From positions 1 through 64,000 of the forward strand of contig NZ_BKBA01000001.1 of assembly GCF_007992835.1 (NCBI RefSeq): DNA of 64,000 nucleotides, in the 5' to 3' direction. Both the position numbers and the translations under genes were made by a program. Origin of the DNA: Knoellia locipacati (GTDB lineage Bacteria; Actinomycetota; Actinomycetes; Actinomycetales; Dermatophilaceae). This document shows, in pieces, positions 11,284-19,940 of this stretch. The notes beneath the pieces are model-generated. The model did not search any database and had not been told where the DNA came from. It saw nothing but the letters and a program-made list of their open reading frames with translations. Every line of letters begins with the position of its first letter. Within the stretch, counting starts at the first letter, position 1.

Positions 11284-11879
11284 GCGAGGTCGTCGTCGGG
11301 GACGACGGGCTGGCGCGCCCCACCTGGGCGTCGGTCGACCCGATGCTGCGCGACTACTACGACACCGAGTGGGGCATGCCCGTGCGCGACGAGCGCGGGG
11401 TCTTCGAGCGGCTGTCGCTCGAGGCCTTCCAGTCGGGGCTCTCGTGGGCCACGATCCTGCGCAAGCGTCCGGCGTTCCGCGAGGCCTTCGCGGACTTCGC
11501 GCCCGAGGCCGTCGCCGGGTTCGGGGACGCCGACGTCGAGCGCCTCATGGCCGACGCCGGCATCGTCCGCAACCGCGCCAAGGTGCTCGCGACGATCCAG
11601 AACGCCCGGGCCACGCTGGGACTGCGCGAGGACCCCGACGGTGACCTCGCGGCATACGTGTGGTCGTTCCGGCCGGCGCAGACGCCCCGGCCACGCACCC
11701 ACGCGGACGTCCCGACGACGTCCGCCGAGTCCATCGCGCTGTCGAAGGGCCTCAAGCGCAAGGGCTTCACGTTCGTCGGGCCGACGACGATGTTTGCGCT
11801 CATGGAGGCCATCGGCATCGTCGACACGCACCTGCTCGACTCGCACCGCCGCGGCACCTCGGGAATCTGGCCCGGCTGA
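11280..11879 (+). CDS. tag: DNA-3-methyladenine glycosylase I
   Basis: Removes 3-methyladenine from alkylated DNA, the first step of base excision repair. The 199-residue protein matches Tag along its length: YYDTEWGMP, LSLEAFQSGLSWATILRKR (with the conserved Glu), DAGIVRNRAKV, and SKGLKRKGFTFVGPTT near the C terminus. Oddly, compared with E. coli Tag, two zinc-snap ligands seem to be missing: there is no N-terminal Cys, and the His of YHDNEWG is Tyr. The GTG start at 11280 overlaps the preceding stop. The call is firm; the metal state is inferred from memory of E. coli Tag. Confidence 0.93.
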   Translation: MSEVVVGDDGLARPTWASVDPMLRDYYDTEWGMPVRDERGVFERLSLEAFQSGLSWATILRKRPAFREAFADFAPEAVAGFGDADVERLMADAGIVRNRAKVLATIQNARATLGLREDPDGDLAAYVWSFRPAQTPRPRTHADVPTTSAESIALSKGLKRKGFTFVGPTTMFALMEAIGIVDTHLLDSHRRGTSGIWPG

Positions 11880-11905
11880 GCACCGGCCGTGGCAGGCTCC
11901 GGTGG

Positions 11906-12727
11906 GTGAGCGACGACCCGCACGCCGACTTCGCCCGTGAGGACTTCACCCGTCGTGGCGTGACGCACGAGATCCTCCGCTCCGGCAGCGGCCCCGCCGT
12001 CATCGTCATCGCCGAGATCCCGGGTGTCACCCCCAAGGTGCTCGACTTCGCCCGGCGGGTGCGCGACCTCGGGCTGACCGTCGTCCTGCCGGTGCTCTTC
12101 GGCACGGTCGGGCACGACCCGAACCCCGACTCCGCCGGGCGCCTGGGGTCGGCCACGGCCATGGCGCGGGCCGGCGCCCGGATCTGCGTGAGTCGCGAGT
12201 TCACCCTGCTGGCCACCGGTCGCACCTCCCCCGTCGTGCCGTGGCTGCGCGACCTCGCGGCCGCCGAGCACCAGAGGTGCGGCGGGCCCGGCGTCGGCGC
12301 CGTCGGGATGTGCGTCACGGGTGGCTTCGCCCTCGCGATGGCGACCGACGAGCGCGTGCTCGCCCCGGTCCTCGCCCAGCCGTCGCTCCCGCTCGGGCTC
12401 ACGCCGTGGCAGAGGCGGTCGATCGACACCTCACCGGAGGAGCTGGCCGTGGTGGCCGCACGGTGCGCCGCCGGGCTCACGGTGCTCGGCCTGCGGTTCG
12501 AGGGTGACCGCCTCGCGCCGCCGGAGCGGTTCGCCTTCCTGGATCGTGTGCTCGGCGACGGGTTCGTCGCGATCCCGCTGCCGGACGGGTCGGCCAACCC
12601 CGACGGGGTCATGGCGCCCCACTCGACCCTCACCGAGCACCTCGTCGACGTCCCCGGCGAACCCACCCGGGAGGCCCTCGACCGGGTCCTCGACCTCTTC
12701 CGGACGCGGCTGCTGCCCGGGGGCTGA
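11906..12727 (+). CDS. Dienelactone hydrolase family protein
   Basis: The 273-residue alpha/beta hydrolase carries the DLH nucleophile elbow GAVGMCVTGGFALAMA, with Cys as nucleophile as in dienelactone hydrolase. An early VIVIAEIPGVTPKVLDFARRV segment is typical of DLH strand 3 and its following helix. Compared with classical DLH (about 235 residues) it has extra sequence in the middle. The GTG start at 11906 is in frame with the stop, while the nearby GTG at 11902 is not. It lies 26 bp after tag and is probably the last gene of that operon. The substrate is unknown; no chlorocatechol pathway genes are nearby. Confidence 0.85.
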   Translation: MSDDPHADFAREDFTRRGVTHEILRSGSGPAVIVIAEIPGVTPKVLDFARRVRDLGLTVVLPVLFGTVGHDPNPDSAGRLGSATAMARAGARICVSREFTLLATGRTSPVVPWLRDLAAAEHQRCGGPGVGAVGMCVTGGFALAMATDERVLAPVLAQPSLPLGLTPWQRRSIDTSPEELAVVAARCAAGLTVLGLRFEGDRLAPPERFAFLDRVLGDGFVAIPLPDGSANPDGVMAPHSTLTEHLVDVPGEPTREALDRVLDLFRTRLLPGG

Positions 12728-12757
12728 GCGCGGGGCTGAGTGCCCGCTCGTCTGCGC

Positions 12758-13426
12758 TCAGTCCCGGGTCGGGAAGCGGACGTCCGTCATGGGTCGCCCG
12801 AAGAGCCGACGTGAGACCTCCACCTGCACTGCGAACCAGACCAGGCCCGCGAGCACCCCGCTCCCCGCGACGACCCAGCCCGCCGTCGAGGCGAGCGCCC
12901 CGACCAGCGCGCCGAGCGCTCCGGCCACGAGGGCGTTGACGACGATGACGAAGAACGTCGTCGAGCCGACGATGTGCACGAGCATCGGCCGGCGGCTGCC
13001 GAGGGTGTAGGTCGCCATGAGGCCGCTCTGGTCGTCGCGCGTCGACGCGGTGAGGTAGGGCTCGATCTCCGGTGCCAGCTCGACGTAGGCCGCTCGCAGC
13101 CGGTTCATCCCCCGGATGAGCTGGGCGTCCTCCTGGCTCGCCAGACCCACCCGCAGAGCCGTGAGCGAGCCCAGGATGAGCGAGGCGGCGGCGAAGCAGA
13201 CGGCGAGCGGCAGCAGCGACCGGTCGAAGCCCTCGCCCTGGGCGAAGAGCGCGAGGACGACGAGCAGCGCCGACATCACCGTGAGGAGGATCGAGATCCG
13301 GCTCATGATCTCGCTCCACGTCATCGAGCGGGTGCCGAGCAGGCTCCAGTGCTCGGTGGCGAGCATCGTCGCCAGCTCGGGCCGGGGCCGGTGCTTTTCC
13401 AGCGGCCCCTCGTCGTCCGCGGCCAT
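12758..13426 (-). CDS. Four-helix membrane protein, unknown function
   Basis: The 222-residue protein starts at MAADDEGPLEKHRPRPELA. The longer reading from 13522 is rejected because it runs through the tRNA terminator and into the tRNA. Two hydrophobic pairs (about residues 45-95 and 155-200) flank a soluble helical segment (LASQEDAQLIRGMNRLRAAYVELAPEIEPYLTAS). This layout is common in uncharacterised actinobacterial membrane proteins. It converges with the dienelactone hydrolase gene (30 bp gap). I do not recognise the family. Confidence 0.7.
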   Translation of the reverse strand: MAADDEGPLEKHRPRPELATMLATEHWSLLGTRSMTWSEIMSRISILLTVMSALLVVLALFAQGEGFDRSLLPLAVCFAAASLILGSLTALRVGLASQEDAQLIRGMNRLRAAYVELAPEIEPYLTASTRDDQSGLMATYTLGSRRPMLVHIVGSTTFFVIVVNALVAGALGALVGALASTAGWVVAGSGVLAGLVWFAVQVEVSRRLFGRPMTDVRFPTRD

Positions 13427-13467
13427 GGGTCGAGTGTCCTCTCGCACGGGCCTGCGGGCAGGCAGAA

Positions 13468-13510
13468 ACGACGAAGGGCCGGACACGGTGCGTGTCCGGC
13501 CCTTCGTCGT
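13468..13510 (-). terminator. tRNA-Ala terminator
   Basis: A perfect stem of about 19 bp with a 5-nt loop (core GAAGGGCCGGACAC / GTGTCCGGCCCTTC) lies directly downstream of the tRNA on the minus strand. It also falls upstream of the start of the membrane protein gene, so that gene needs its own promoter or readthrough. Confidence 0.85.
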
Positions 13511-13514
13511 GCGG

Positions 13515-13587
13515 TGGAGCATAGGAGATTCGAACTCCTGACCTCTTCCATGCCATGGAAGCGCGCTACCAACTGCGCCAATGCCCC
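13515..13587 (-). tRNA. tRNA-Ala (anticodon GGC)
   Basis: The 73-nt tRNA runs from GGGGCAT to ATGCTCCA. The acceptor stem contains the G3:U70 wobble pair, the alanine identity element. The anticodon stem CTTCC/GGAAG holds the 7-nt loop ATGGCAT with anticodon GGC, and the T-arm has GTTCGAATC. The 3' CCA is not fully encoded (CC then G), so CCA must be added or completed post-transcriptionally. It reads GCC, among the commonest Ala codons here. Confidence 0.97.
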
Positions 13588-13627
13588 GAGTTGCCCCGGT
13601 GGGACGCCCCCTTGCGGGGACTGCGGA

Positions 13628-13657
13628 AGTCTAAACCGGTCGCTGCCGTGCCACCAA
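13628..13657 (-). promoter_or_regulatory. Probable tRNA-Ala promoter
   Basis: On the minus strand, TTGGTG (13652-13657) is separated by 18 nt from TAGACT (13628-13633), which fits the actinobacterial -10 TAnnnT. The -10 lies about 40 nt before the mature tRNA 5' end, implying a short leader trimmed by RNase P. It sits just past the stop of the phosphatase gene. Confidence 0.5.
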
Positions 13658-13664
13658 ATCGGGG

Positions 13665-14345
13665 TCAGGCGAGCCCGTCGCCGCGGGCCACAGCCGTTGC
13701 CGCGGACTGGTTCCACGTCTGGATCCGCCACCCTGCGCGGCCCTCGACGAGCTCGGCCCAGTGGCAGTTGCCCAGCCCACCGAGCGCCAGCCACGAGGTG
13801 CGCTGGTCGATCCCGACGAGGTCGGCCGCGAGGGCCCTCCCGGCGACACCGTGCGTCGCGACGACCGCGCACTCCCCCGGCTCGAGCTCGTCGAGCAGCG
13901 CGTCGACACCGGCGCGACACCGCTCGGCGACGTCGGCCACCGACTCGCCGGTGCCCCCGCGCCGGAAGTCGTCGCCGCGCAGCATCCGGTCCATGTCCTC
14001 GGGGTAGCCCGCACGGACCTCGTCGCCCGTGAGCCCCTGCCAGGCGCCCGCGTGGATCTCGCGGAAGCGCTCGTCGGTCGAGAAGGGTATGCCGTCGACC
14101 CGCGCGACCGTCTCGCCCGTCACGGCCGCTCGGGACAGGTCCGAGGCGACGACGCGAACGGGCCCGAAGGCCGCGAGGGCGCGGGCGGCAGCCTCGGCCT
14201 GGCCCACCCCGCGCTCGGACAGCGGCGCGTCGATCTGCCCCTGCCAGATGCCGGCGGCGTTGTGGGTCGTCTCGCCGTGGCGGAGCACGATGAGGCGGCG
14301 CGGGGCGTCGCCCCTCATCTGGCGTTCGTTGGGACCGGTGGTCAC
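13665..14345 (-). CDS. Histidine phosphatase family protein (GpgP/phosphoglycerate-mutase-like)
   Basis: The 226-residue protein has the RHG signature LRHGETTHN near residue 21 and a distal catalytic His in VVATHGVAGRA. The order nadD-rsfS-phosphatase matches mycobacteria, where the gene in this place encodes glucosyl-3-phosphoglycerate phosphatase. By synteny the same activity is plausible but unproven here. The GTG start at 14345 overlaps the rsfS stop in GTGA, so the two are translationally coupled. It is the last gene of the minus-strand nadD operon. Confidence 0.85.
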   Translation of the reverse strand: MTTGPNERQMRGDAPRRLIVLRHGETTHNAAGIWQGQIDAPLSERGVGQAEAAARALAAFGPVRVVASDLSRAAVTGETVARVDGIPFSTDERFREIHAGAWQGLTGDEVRAGYPEDMDRMLRGDDFRRGGTGESVADVAERCRAGVDALLDELEPGECAVVATHGVAGRALAADLVGIDQRTSWLALGGLGNCHWAELVEGRAGWRIQTWNQSAATAVARGDGLA

Positions 14346-14722
14346 CGGCCGCCCTGCTCGGTGCCCACGGCGCCCAGGTCGACCTCGGGGCAGTCCTTCC
14401 AGAGGCGCTCGAGCTCGTAGAACTCGCGCTCCTCGTCGTGCTGGACGTGGACGACGATGTCACCGAAGTCGATGAGCACCCAGCGTCCGTCGCGCTGGCC
14501 CTCGCGGCGCACCGGCTTGGACCCCATCTCTCGCAGCGAGTCCTCGACCTCGTCGACGATGGCGCCGACCTGGCGCTCGGTCTCGGCCGAGGCGATGACG
14601 AAGACGTCGGTGATCGCGAGCTGCTCGCTCACGTCGATGCCGACGATGGTGGTGGCGAGCTTCTCGGCGGCCGCGTGGGCGGCGGCGCGAGCGAGCTCGA
14701 GGGAACGGTCAGTGGCTGGCAC
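14342..14722 (-). CDS. rsfS: Ribosomal silencing factor RsfS
   Basis: RsfS/Iojap binds ribosomal protein L14 (uL14) and blocks subunit joining, which lowers translation in stationary phase or starvation. The 126-residue protein contains the hallmarks [26 protein letters not shown] and [15 protein letters not shown], followed by [10 protein letters not shown]. The GTG start at 14722 has AGGAG upstream and overlaps the nadD 3' end by 14 bp. Its stop overlaps the phosphatase start. The gene order with nadD is the usual bacterial one. Confidence 0.96.
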   Translation of the reverse strand: MPATDRSLELARAAAHAAAEKLATTIVGIDVSEQLAITDVFVIASAETERQVGAIVDEVEDSLREMGSKPVRREGQRDGRWVLIDFGDIVVHVQHDEEREFYELERLWKDCPEVDLGAVGTEQGGR

Positions 14723-15362
14723 GGGACTCCTCGTCCAAGGGGGACGGTGAGCCGGACGCGGAGCCCGGCCCACCGGCATACAGGTGGTGTTTGTTGATGT
14801 ACTGGACGACACCGTCCGGCACGAGGTACCAGACCGGCTCGCCGTCGGAGACGCGGTCGCGGCAGTCGGTGGAGCTGATCGCCATGGCCGGCACCTCCTG
14901 GAGGGTGACGCGGTCCTCGGGCAGGCCGTACTCGGACAGCTCGTAGCCGGGCCGGGTGACGCCGATGAAGTGCGCGAGCTCCCAGAGCTCGTCGACGTCC
15001 TTCCACGACAGGATCTGGGCGAGCGCGTCGGCACCGGTGATGAAGAAGAGCTCGTCGTCGGGGTGCTGGGCGCGCAGGTCGCGCAGGGTGTCGATGGTGT
15101 AGGTAGGGCCCTCACGGTCGACGTCGACGCGACTCACGAGGAAGTGGGGGTTGGACGCCGTCGCGACCACGGTCATGAGGTAGCGGTGCTCGGCCTCGCT
15201 GACGACCTTGTCGGCCTTCTGCCAGGGCTCGCCGGTCGGCACGAAGATGACCTCGTCGAGGTCGAAGAGCGACTGGACCTCCGAGGCAGCGACGAGGTGG
15301 CCGTGGTGGATCGGGTCGAAGGTCCCACCCATCACGCCCAGACGACGTCGGGCAGTGCTCAG
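14709..15362 (-). CDS. nadD: Nicotinate-nucleotide adenylyltransferase
   Basis: Transfers AMP from ATP to nicotinate mononucleotide in NAD synthesis. The nucleotidyltransferase motif [12 protein letters not shown] and the [10 protein letters not shown] motif are intact. Start choice is unusual: the conserved first beta strand (RRRLGV) requires initiation upstream of the first ATG (15332). The only plausible codon is CTG at 15362, which overlaps the upstream stop as CTGA and gives [13 protein letters not shown], 217 residues. A GTG one codon before the ATG would remove the strand. The gene is coupled to the small membrane protein upstream and to rsfS downstream. Confidence 0.93.
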   Translation of the reverse strand: MSTARRRLGVMGGTFDPIHHGHLVAASEVQSLFDLDEVIFVPTGEPWQKADKVVSEAEHRYLMTVVATASNPHFLVSRVDVDREGPTYTIDTLRDLRAQHPDDELFFITGADALAQILSWKDVDELWELAHFIGVTRPGYELSEYGLPEDRVTLQEVPAMAISSTDCRDRVSDGEPVWYLVPDGVVQYINKHHLYAGGPGSASGSPSPLDEESRASH

Positions 15363-15595
15363 TGGTGACCCTGGTCGTGCATCGTGCCGCCGTGCGCGTG
15401 CGCGAGCTCGGTCGAGTGGTGGTCGTTGTGCTCGTCCGGCGGCGTGTGCTTCTGGGCCGTGCCGCGGAAGGACCACGTCACGAGGAGCAGCAGGGCGAAG
15501 ATCACGAGGGCAGTGACACCGAAGGCCCAGGGCGGACCCGGGAGCTCGTGGGCGGCGGCTTCCTCGGCGAGGACACGGGCGGCGTGCGACGTCAT
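15359..15595 (-). CDS. Small His-rich membrane protein upstream of nadD
   Basis: The 78-residue protein starts at [20 protein letters not shown]. It has one transmembrane helix ([21 protein letters not shown]) and a C-terminal tail rich in His, Asp and Glu ([17 protein letters not shown], ending HDQGHH). Its stop overlaps the inferred nadD CTG start. The tail could bind metal ions, but nothing else points to a function. Similar small membrane proteins next to nadD are common in actinobacteria, by recollection. Confidence 0.75.
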   Translation of the reverse strand: MTSHAARVLAEEAAAHELPGPPWAFGVTALVIFALLLLVTWSFRGTAQKHTPPDEHNDHHSTELAHAHGGTMHDQGHH

Positions 15596-16021
15596 GGGAT
15601 GCAGCCTACCGCCACCGTTGTCCACCGGCGCCGTCCACAGGCCTGTGCATGGGAGCGTGGGCGCGGGCCCGAACCTGTGGACGACACGCGCGAGACTCCC
15701 CGCTCACCGAGAAAGTCGCGGATCGTCTTGCGCCGCAAGCACATTCGGCGATAGACAGTCCCCCACGAACAACTGCTCGGGCACTCGCGGCCAGGGCAGA
15801 AGTCGGGTCGAAGGAGAACGGCTGTGCCACCGAACCCGGTCACCGGGGCGGATGGGGGCTTGCACCCCCAGTCGCGAGCGACATCGCGGGGCACACCGCG
15901 GCCGACGGCCAGAGTCGAAGTTCATCCCGGTCCAGCCGGGACGACGCCACTGTCGCGTGGCCCCCTCGACGGGCTCGCCCGTCGGGAACGACCGGCTCAA
16001 CTGACGGGCTAGCCCCACGCT
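15596..16021. other. Long non-coding stretch with hairpins and a possible promoter; candidate ncRNA
   Basis: About 500 bp between the nadD operon and the glycosyltransferase gene holds no credible ORF. It contains TTGCGC (15728-15733), 17 nt, then ATAGAC (15751-15756), a possible plus-strand promoter. Several stems follow: GGGGG/CCCCC near 15855-15870, CCCGG/CCGGG near 15937, and CGACGGG/CCCGTCG near 15968-15985. The stretch ends at the strong terminator at 16022-16054. Together these could make a plus-strand RNA of about 290 nt. I could not match it to tmRNA, RNase P RNA, SRP RNA or 6S RNA. Confidence 0.3.
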
Positions 16022-16054
16022 GAAGGCCCCCGATCTCATACGTCGGGGGCCTTC
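16022..16054. terminator. Strong terminator hairpin before the GT2 gene
   Basis: A 12-bp perfect stem GAAGGCCCCCGA/TCGGGGGCCTTC with a 9-nt loop. It lies 50 bp upstream of the glycosyltransferase start, so it must end a transcript coming from the left on the plus strand, consistent with a non-coding RNA in 15.7-16.0 kb. Confidence 0.75.
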
Positions 16055-16104
16055 GGTGGTGTCCGGACCTCGTGGCGGCACGTGCGCCGCCTACGCTGAT
16101 CCCC

Positions 16105-17067
16105 ATGCCCACGCCCGCCCCCACCGTCACGCTGAGCATCGTCATCCCGATGTTCAACGAGGAGGCCGTCCTCCCCCTGCTCGTCGAGCGGCTGCGCCCG
16201 CTCGCGGACGGGCTGGACACGGCATACGAGGTCGTCGCCGTCGACGACGGGAGCAGCGACGCGACCCCGGTCATCCTCGAGCGCCTGCGGCGCGAGTGGG
16301 CGCAGCTGCGGATCGTCAGGCTGCGGGCCAACGCCGGCCACCAGGCCGCCATCTCGGCGGGGCTGCACCGGGCGCGTGGCGACTACGTCGTCACCCTCGA
16401 CGCCGACCTGCAGGACCCGCCCGAGGTCATCGCCGAGATGCTGCGGATCGCCCGTGAGGACCACGTCGACGTCGTCTACGGCGTGCGCGAGGACCGCTCG
16501 ACCGACACGGCGTTCAAGCGCTGGAGCGCCGGGCTCTTCTACCGCTCGATCCGCAGACTCGGTGCCATCGACGCCCCCGTCGACGCCGGCGACTACCGCC
16601 TCATGTCGCGCGCGACCGTCGACGCCATCAACTCGCTCCCCGAGCACAACCGGGTGCTGCGCTTCGTCGTGCCGGGTCTGGGGTTCCCGTCGGGCTCGGT
16701 CGGCTACACCCGCGAGGTCCGCGCGGCGGGCACGTCGAAGTACCCCCTCGCCAAGATGATCCGGCTCTCGGTCGACTCGGTCACCGGCTTCTCGCACGCC
16801 CCGCTGCGGTTCGCGACGTGGCTGGGTCTGCTCGGCGGTCTCGCCGCGCTCGGTGTCCTCGTGTATGCCGTGATCGCCCGCCTCATCGGGCACGCCCTGC
16901 CCGGTTGGACCTCGACCGTCGTCATCGTCTCGGCCGTCGGCGCCGTCCAGCTGCTCGCGCTCGGCATCCTCGGCGAGTACGTCGGCAGGATGTATGCCGT
17001 GATGCAGGCCCGCCCGACCTACTTCATCGCCCACGACTCGCTCGACCAGCTCGACTCGCACCGGTGA
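16105..17067 (+). CDS. Family 2 glycosyltransferase with C-terminal membrane helices (GtrB/DPM-like)
   Basis: The 320-residue polyprenol-phosphate glycosyltransferase type transfers a sugar from a nucleotide sugar to undecaprenyl or decaprenyl phosphate at the inner membrane face. The GT-A nucleotide-binding motifs are IVIPMFNEEAVLP, VVAVDDGSSD and TLDADLQDPPEVI (DXD). Two transmembrane segments lie near residues 230-290, as in GtrB/YfdH. The ATG at 16105 is chosen over one 33 nt upstream because of its distance from the terminator. The GTG of the next gene overlaps its stop, so the two are co-translated. The acceptor and sugar are unknown. Confidence 0.9.
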   Translation: MPTPAPTVTLSIVIPMFNEEAVLPLLVERLRPLADGLDTAYEVVAVDDGSSDATPVILERLRREWAQLRIVRLRANAGHQAAISAGLHRARGDYVVTLDADLQDPPEVIAEMLRIAREDHVDVVYGVREDRSTDTAFKRWSAGLFYRSIRRLGAIDAPVDAGDYRLMSRATVDAINSLPEHNRVLRFVVPGLGFPSGSVGYTREVRAAGTSKYPLAKMIRLSVDSVTGFSHAPLRFATWLGLLGGLAALGVLVYAVIARLIGHALPGWTSTVVIVSAVGAVQLLALGILGEYVGRMYAVMQARPTYFIAHDSLDQLDSHR

Positions 17068-17585
17068 GGCGACGCCTGGTGCTCGGCGTCGTGGCGGTGC
17101 TCACGGTCGTCGCGCTCGCGCTCGGCGCCTGGCTCGTCCTCGGGCGGGACGGCGGACCGTCGTCGTCCCAGGTGGCCGCCGCGACGCCGGAGGGGTCACT
17201 GACCTTCTCGATCCCGCAGGGCTGGCGGACACTGCCGTGCGAGTCCGACGAGGGCGACTGCGTGCGCGTCACGAGCCCGGGCATGGCCGCCGAGGAGGCC
17301 GCGACGGTGTCCTTCCTCCCGCCCAACCCGATCGAGGGCACCCCGGTCGACCTGCTCGCCAACCCCGACGTCACCGTGCCCGGCGCCGTGCGGGTCACCG
17401 TCGACGGTCTGCCCGCGGCCCGGATCGACCCCACGAGCGACGGTCAGGACACGACCCTCGTCGCCGGGAGGGCCAGGGTCGAGGCCGGCCACCTCTTCAT
17501 GGTGGTGTGCCCCGTCGGGGCCGACGCCGGCCGCTCCCGCACGGTGTGCGAGCAGGTCCTGCGCACCCTGAGGGTCACCCGCTGA
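17064..17585 (+). CDS. Membrane-anchored exported protein, unknown function
   Basis: The 173-residue protein has an N-terminal signal-anchor (VRRRLVLGVVAVLTVVALALGAWLVLG). A single extracellular domain follows, with Cys pairs (LPCESDEGDC; CPVGADAGRSRTVC) likely to form disulfides. The domain resembles small actinobacterial lipoprotein-like folds (TFSIPQGWRTLPC...), but I recognise no named family. The GTG start overlaps the glycosyltransferase stop. It may act with the glycosyltransferase at the cell envelope, which is inference from coupling only. It converges with proA, with a 9-bp gap. Confidence 0.72.
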   Translation: MRRRLVLGVVAVLTVVALALGAWLVLGRDGGPSSSQVAAATPEGSLTFSIPQGWRTLPCESDEGDCVRVTSPGMAAEEAATVSFLPPNPIEGTPVDLLANPDVTVPGAVRVTVDGLPAARIDPTSDGQDTTLVAGRARVEAGHLFMVVCPVGADAGRSRTVCEQVLRTLRVTR

Positions 17586-17594
17586 GCTGATCGG

Positions 17595-18887
17595 TCAGCG
17601 GATCTGGCCGTCGCCCTCGACGATCCACTTGGTCGTCGTGAGCTCGGGCAGGGCCATCGGCCCGCGGGCGTGGAGCTTCTGCGTGGAGATGCCGATCTCG
17701 GCCCCGAAGCCGAACTCGCCGCCGTCGGTGAAGCGGGTGGACGCGTTGACCATGACGGCGGCCGCGTCGACCTCGGTCGTGAACCGTCGCGCCGCGGACC
17801 GGTCCTCGGTGACGATCGCCTCGGTGTGACCGCTCGTGTGCGCCCGGATGTGGGCGAGCGCGGCGTCGAGGTCGGCGACGACGCCGACGGCCATCTCGAG
17901 GGCGAGGTACTCGGTGTCCCAGTCCTCGTCGGTCGCGGCGACGTGCGGTATGCCGGCCGCCTCGGCCGCGCTCCCGGCCGCCGGGTCGGTGTGAAGAGTG
18001 ACGCCGGCACCGGAGAGCTCGGCGAGGACCTTGGGCAGGAACTCCCCGGTCAGCGACTCGTGGACGAGGAGGGTCTCGGCGGCGTTGCACACGCTCGGCC
18101 GGTGGGTCTTGGCGTTGACCGCGATCGCGAGCGCCTTGTCGAGGTCGGCGGCGGAGTCGACGTAGACGTGGCAGTTGCCGACCCCGGTCTCGATGACCGG
18201 CACGGTCGACTCGGTGACGACCGTCTGGATGAGGCCGGCGCCACCGCGCGGGATGATGAGGTCGACCTGGCCGCGGGCCGTGAGGAGCGCGCGCACGGCG
18301 TCACGGCCACCCTCGAGGAGCCCGATCGCGTCGGCGGGCAGGCCCTGCGCCTCGAGCGCGCCACGCATGACGGAGACGAGGGCCCGGTTGGTCGACTGCG
18401 CCGCCGAGCCACCGCGCAGGATGACGGCGTTGCCGGACTTGAGCCCGAGACCGGCCGCGTCGACGGTGACGTTGGGCCGGGCCTCGTAGATCATCCCGAC
18501 GACGCCCATCGGCACGCGGACCTGGCGAATCTGGAGCCCGTTGGCGAGCGTCGAGCCACGCACCACCTCATCCACGGGGTCGGGCAGGGCGGCGATGTCC
18601 CGCAGGGCCGTGGCGACGGCCGCGACCCGCTCGGGCGTGAGCGTGAGCCGGTCGACGAGCCCCTCGGCCATGCCACTCGCGCGGCCACGCTCGACGTCCT
18701 CGGTGTTGGCGGCGACGACGTCGGCGCTCGCCGCGTCGAGGGCGTCGGCCATCGCGTGCAGCGCGTCGTCCTTGTCGGCCCGGCTGAGCAGGACGAGCCG
18801 GCGGGAGGCCTCGCGCGCCCGGGTCGCGAGGTCGGTGACGCGCTCGATGTCGGCCGGGTCGAGCGAGGAGAGCGGTGCGGCGGCCAT
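17595..18887 (-). CDS. proA: Glutamate-5-semialdehyde dehydrogenase (gamma-glutamyl phosphate reductase)
   Basis: Second step of proline synthesis: NADPH reduction of glutamyl-5-phosphate. The 430-residue protein has the usual length. [32 protein letters not shown] and the catalytic Cys in [11 protein letters not shown] (near residue 265) are all present. The C terminus carries [20 protein letters not shown] and [15 protein letters not shown]. The ATG at 18887 gives [10 protein letters not shown]. In most actinobacteria proA follows proB directly. Here two opposite-strand genes (pdxY and an EamA exporter) lie between them. Confidence 0.97.
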   Translation of the reverse strand: MAAAPLSSLDPADIERVTDLATRAREASRRLVLLSRADKDDALHAMADALDAASADVVAANTEDVERGRASGMAEGLVDRLTLTPERVAAVATALRDIAALPDPVDEVVRGSTLANGLQIRQVRVPMGVVGMIYEARPNVTVDAAGLGLKSGNAVILRGGSAAQSTNRALVSVMRGALEAQGLPADAIGLLEGGRDAVRALLTARGQVDLIIPRGGAGLIQTVVTESTVPVIETGVGNCHVYVDSAADLDKALAIAVNAKTHRPSVCNAAETLLVHESLTGEFLPKVLAELSGAGVTLHTDPAAGSAAEAAGIPHVAATDEDWDTEYLALEMAVGVVADLDAALAHIRAHTSGHTEAIVTEDRSAARRFTTEVDAAAVMVNASTRFTDGGEFGFGAEIGISTQKLHARGPMALPELTTTKWIVEGDGQIR

Positions 18888-18965
18888 GGCACAAGCGTAG
18901 GTCGAGGGAGGCGGACGGCACACGGGCATCTCAGGGAGCGCCGCGGGAGTGGGAGGATGGCGGGC

Positions 18966-19820
18966 GTGACGACGATCCTCTCCATCCAGTCCTCGGTCGC
19001 CTACGGCCACGTCGGCAACAGCGCCGCCGTCTTCCCGCTGCAGCGCCTCGGCGTCGAGGTCTGGCCCGTGCACACGGTGCACTTCAGCAACCACACCGGC
19101 TACGGCGCCTGGCGCGGCCCGCTCCTGCCCGCCGACGACGTGCGGGAGGTCATCACCGGCATCGAGGAGCGCGAGGCCATGCCCGCGATCGACGCGGTGC
19201 TCTCGGGCTACCAGGGCGGCGAGGAGATCGGCGACGTCATCCTCGACGCCGTCGCGCGGGTCAAGGCCGCGAACCCCTCGGCGATCTATGCCTGCGACCC
19301 GGTCATGGGCAACGCCAAGTCCGGATGCTTCGTCCACCCGGCCATCCCCGTCCTGCTGCGCGAGCGGGTCGTGCCCCAGGCCGACCTCATCACGCCCAAC
19401 CAGTTCGAGCTCGGCTTCCTCACCGAGACCGAGCCGGAGAGCCTCGAGGACACCCTCGCCTCAGTCGAGCTCGCCCGGGCCATGGGCCCCTCGACGGTCC
19501 TCGTGACGTCGGTGCTGCGACCCGACCGCCCCGAGGGCACGATCGAGATGCTCGCCGTCGACGGCGACTCCGCCTGGATCGTCCAGACGCCGCAGCTGCC
19601 GATGAAGGCCAACGGGTCGGGCGACGTCACCGCCGCCCTCTTCACCGCGCACCTGCTCGACACCGGCGACGCGGGCGTCGCGCTCGGACGCACGGTGTCG
19701 AGCGTCTTCGACCTGCTCCAGCGCACGCTCGACTCGGGTGCCCGCGAGCTCCAGCTCGTGCAGTCGCAGCAGGAGATCGCCGAGCCGCGGATGCAGTTCG
19801 AGGTCCAGCAGCTGCGCTGA
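18966..19820 (+). CDS. pdxY: Pyridoxal kinase
   Basis: Phosphorylates pyridoxal in vitamin B6 salvage (ribokinase superfamily). The 284-residue protein matches PdxY/Pdx[66 protein letters not shown] and the C-terminal anion hole [13 protein letters not shown]. The GTG at 18966 is preferred over the in-frame ATG at 18957 because GGGAGG ends directly against that ATG but stands about 9 nt from the GTG. It diverges from proA with 78 bp between starts. Confidence 0.96.
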   Translation: MTTILSIQSSVAYGHVGNSAAVFPLQRLGVEVWPVHTVHFSNHTGYGAWRGPLLPADDVREVITGIEEREAMPAIDAVLSGYQGGEEIGDVILDAVARVKAANPSAIYACDPVMGNAKSGCFVHPAIPVLLRERVVPQADLITPNQFELGFLTETEPESLEDTLASVELARAMGPSTVLVTSVLRPDRPEGTIEMLAVDGDSAWIVQTPQLPMKANGSGDVTAALFTAHLLDTGDAGVALGRTVSSVFDLLQRTLDSGARELQLVQSQQEIAEPRMQFEVQQLR

Positions 19821-19940
19821 GCCGCTCGCTCCCGTGGCCGGGCCGGGCGACACGCACCTCTCTCACGTGGCAGGTATTCGACGAAGGTCGGCATCCTGCC
19901 GCCTGTCGGGTGGCGCGAGCTGCTCCCTAGGCTTCCCCGC

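Noticed and set aside
13515-13587. tRNA-Ala as an integration site for a mobile element
   Set aside because: No integrase gene and no second copy of the tRNA 3' end is visible nearby.
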